From positions 1 through 6,054 of the forward strand of contig JALUUN010000613.1 in NCBI GenBank assembly GCA_027021325.1: DNA of 6,054 bases, in the 5' to 3' direction. Each line of letters starts with the position of its first letter. Within the stretch, counting starts at the first letter, position 1. Below the pieces are notes generated by a model, which saw only the letters and a list, made by a program, of their open reading frames with translations, did no database searches and had not been told where the DNA came from. The position numbers and the translations under genes are program-made. The stretch comes from Planctomycetota bacterium (GTDB lineage Bacteria > Planctomycetota > UBA1135). Shown piece by piece: positions 5,767-6,054 of this stretch.

Positions 5767-6054
5767 GGCCGGCCCGGCCGGCGGCAGCTCCACGGGCCGG
5801 TAGCCGCCGCGCCGCCGGTACCAGAGGATGAGGCTCATGTAGGCCAGGAACATGAGGACCGGCAGGATCACGACCTCCGCCAGGGCCGTCGCCTTGCCCT
5901 CACGCAGGGCGGTCTCCAGGGCCTCGCGCTCCGGGCCGGCCACCGCTGCCGCCTTCTGCTCGTCCAGGGCGCGGTAGGTGCCGAAGATGCTCTCCTTCTC
6001 GGCGGTCACGAGCTCGCGGGCCAGGTCCGGCGCCTCGGCCTCCAGGGTCGCGAC
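5764..6054 (-). CDS. Probable MFS-type transporter, C-terminal end (N-terminus beyond the right edge)
   Basis: The frame is open from the window edge to the TGA at 5766-5764, giving 96 residues of a C-terminus. The first ~50 residues are charged, Ala/Glu-rich and probably helical (for example TAEKESIFGTYRALDEQ). They are followed by one strong transmembrane segment (LAEVVILPVLMFLAYMSLILWY). A positive YRRRGGYRPVEL tail follows, suggesting a cytosolic C-terminus by the positive-inside rule. A long charged loop before the final helix and a GGYKPVEL-like end are what I recall from MFS sugar/organic-acid permeases of Planctomycetota-like bacteria. This is family recall, not a motif-level proof. 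A GTG at 6009 could mimic a start, but the frame continues upstream without interruption, so a larger protein is expected. It converges on iclR and is not in the same transcript as the enzymes, though a role in substrate uptake is plausible. Confidence 0.62.
   Translation of the reverse strand, partial: VATLEAEAPDLARELVTAEKESIFGTYRALDEQKAAAVAGPEREALETALREGKATALAEVVILPVLMFLAYMSLILWYRRRGGYRPVELPPAGPA

Noticed and set aside
1..6054. CRISPR arrays, insertion sequences, tRNA/rRNA genes, phage or defence modules
   Set aside because: No regularly spaced repeats, transposase-like proteins, terminal repeats, cloverleaf or rRNA sequences were seen; the window is accounted for by metabolic genes and short spacers.

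Overview
This window comes from a very GC-rich bacterial genome (roughly 70% G+C by eye). The tight gene packing and long spurious open frames on the opposite strands fit that composition. No ribosomal RNA or other lineage marker is present, so the host cannot be named. The last-helix tail of the transporter (ending in a GGYRPVEL-type sequence) and the exported M20-like peptidase resemble proteins of GC-rich, uncultured Gram-negative phyla such as Planctomycetota or Gemmatimonadota, but that placement is a guess.

Layout: most of the window is one catabolic operon read right to left. It runs from an extended-SDR NAD-dependent epimerase/dehydrogenase (4810-3845), to a full-length UxaA-type sugar-acid dehydratase (3848-2286), an Ldh-family NAD(P)-dependent oxidoreductase (2276-1182), and a fumarylacetoacetate hydrolase (FAH) family enzyme (1185-316). 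It ends with the start of a probable secreted M20 metallopeptidase (243 to beyond position 1). Two of the four junctions are 4-base ATGA overlaps, one is a 9-base gap and the last is 72 bases. An IclR-family regulator is read divergently on the plus strand (4935-5732). Across a 31-base gap it faces the C-terminal end of a convergent MFS-type transporter (5764 to beyond 6054).

The 124-base gap between the epimerase and iclR genes holds a near-perfect 14-base palindrome (4871-4884). It overlaps the -10 region of a good candidate promoter for the operon and of a weaker one for iclR, as expected for an IclR operator. The two convergent genes at the right end share an inverted repeat whose outer ends are their own stop codons, a candidate bidirectional terminator.

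Working model (inference): a sugar or sugar acid enters, perhaps through the MFS transporter. The SDR enzyme oxidises or epimerises it, the UxaA-type enzyme dehydrates the aldonate/aldarate to a 2-keto-3-deoxy acid, and the Ldh-family enzyme oxidises or reduces an intermediate. The FAH-family enzyme then cleaves a 2,4-diketo-3-deoxy acid to pyruvate plus a hydroxy acid. No kinase or aldolase is visible, so the FAH step is the only evident carbon-carbon cleavage. The order of chemistry resembles the non-phosphorylating L-fucose/L-rhamnose diketo-hydrolase route, but with UxaA and Ldh families in place of the enolase-superfamily dehydratase and SDR dehydrogenase usually found there. The real substrate is unknown.
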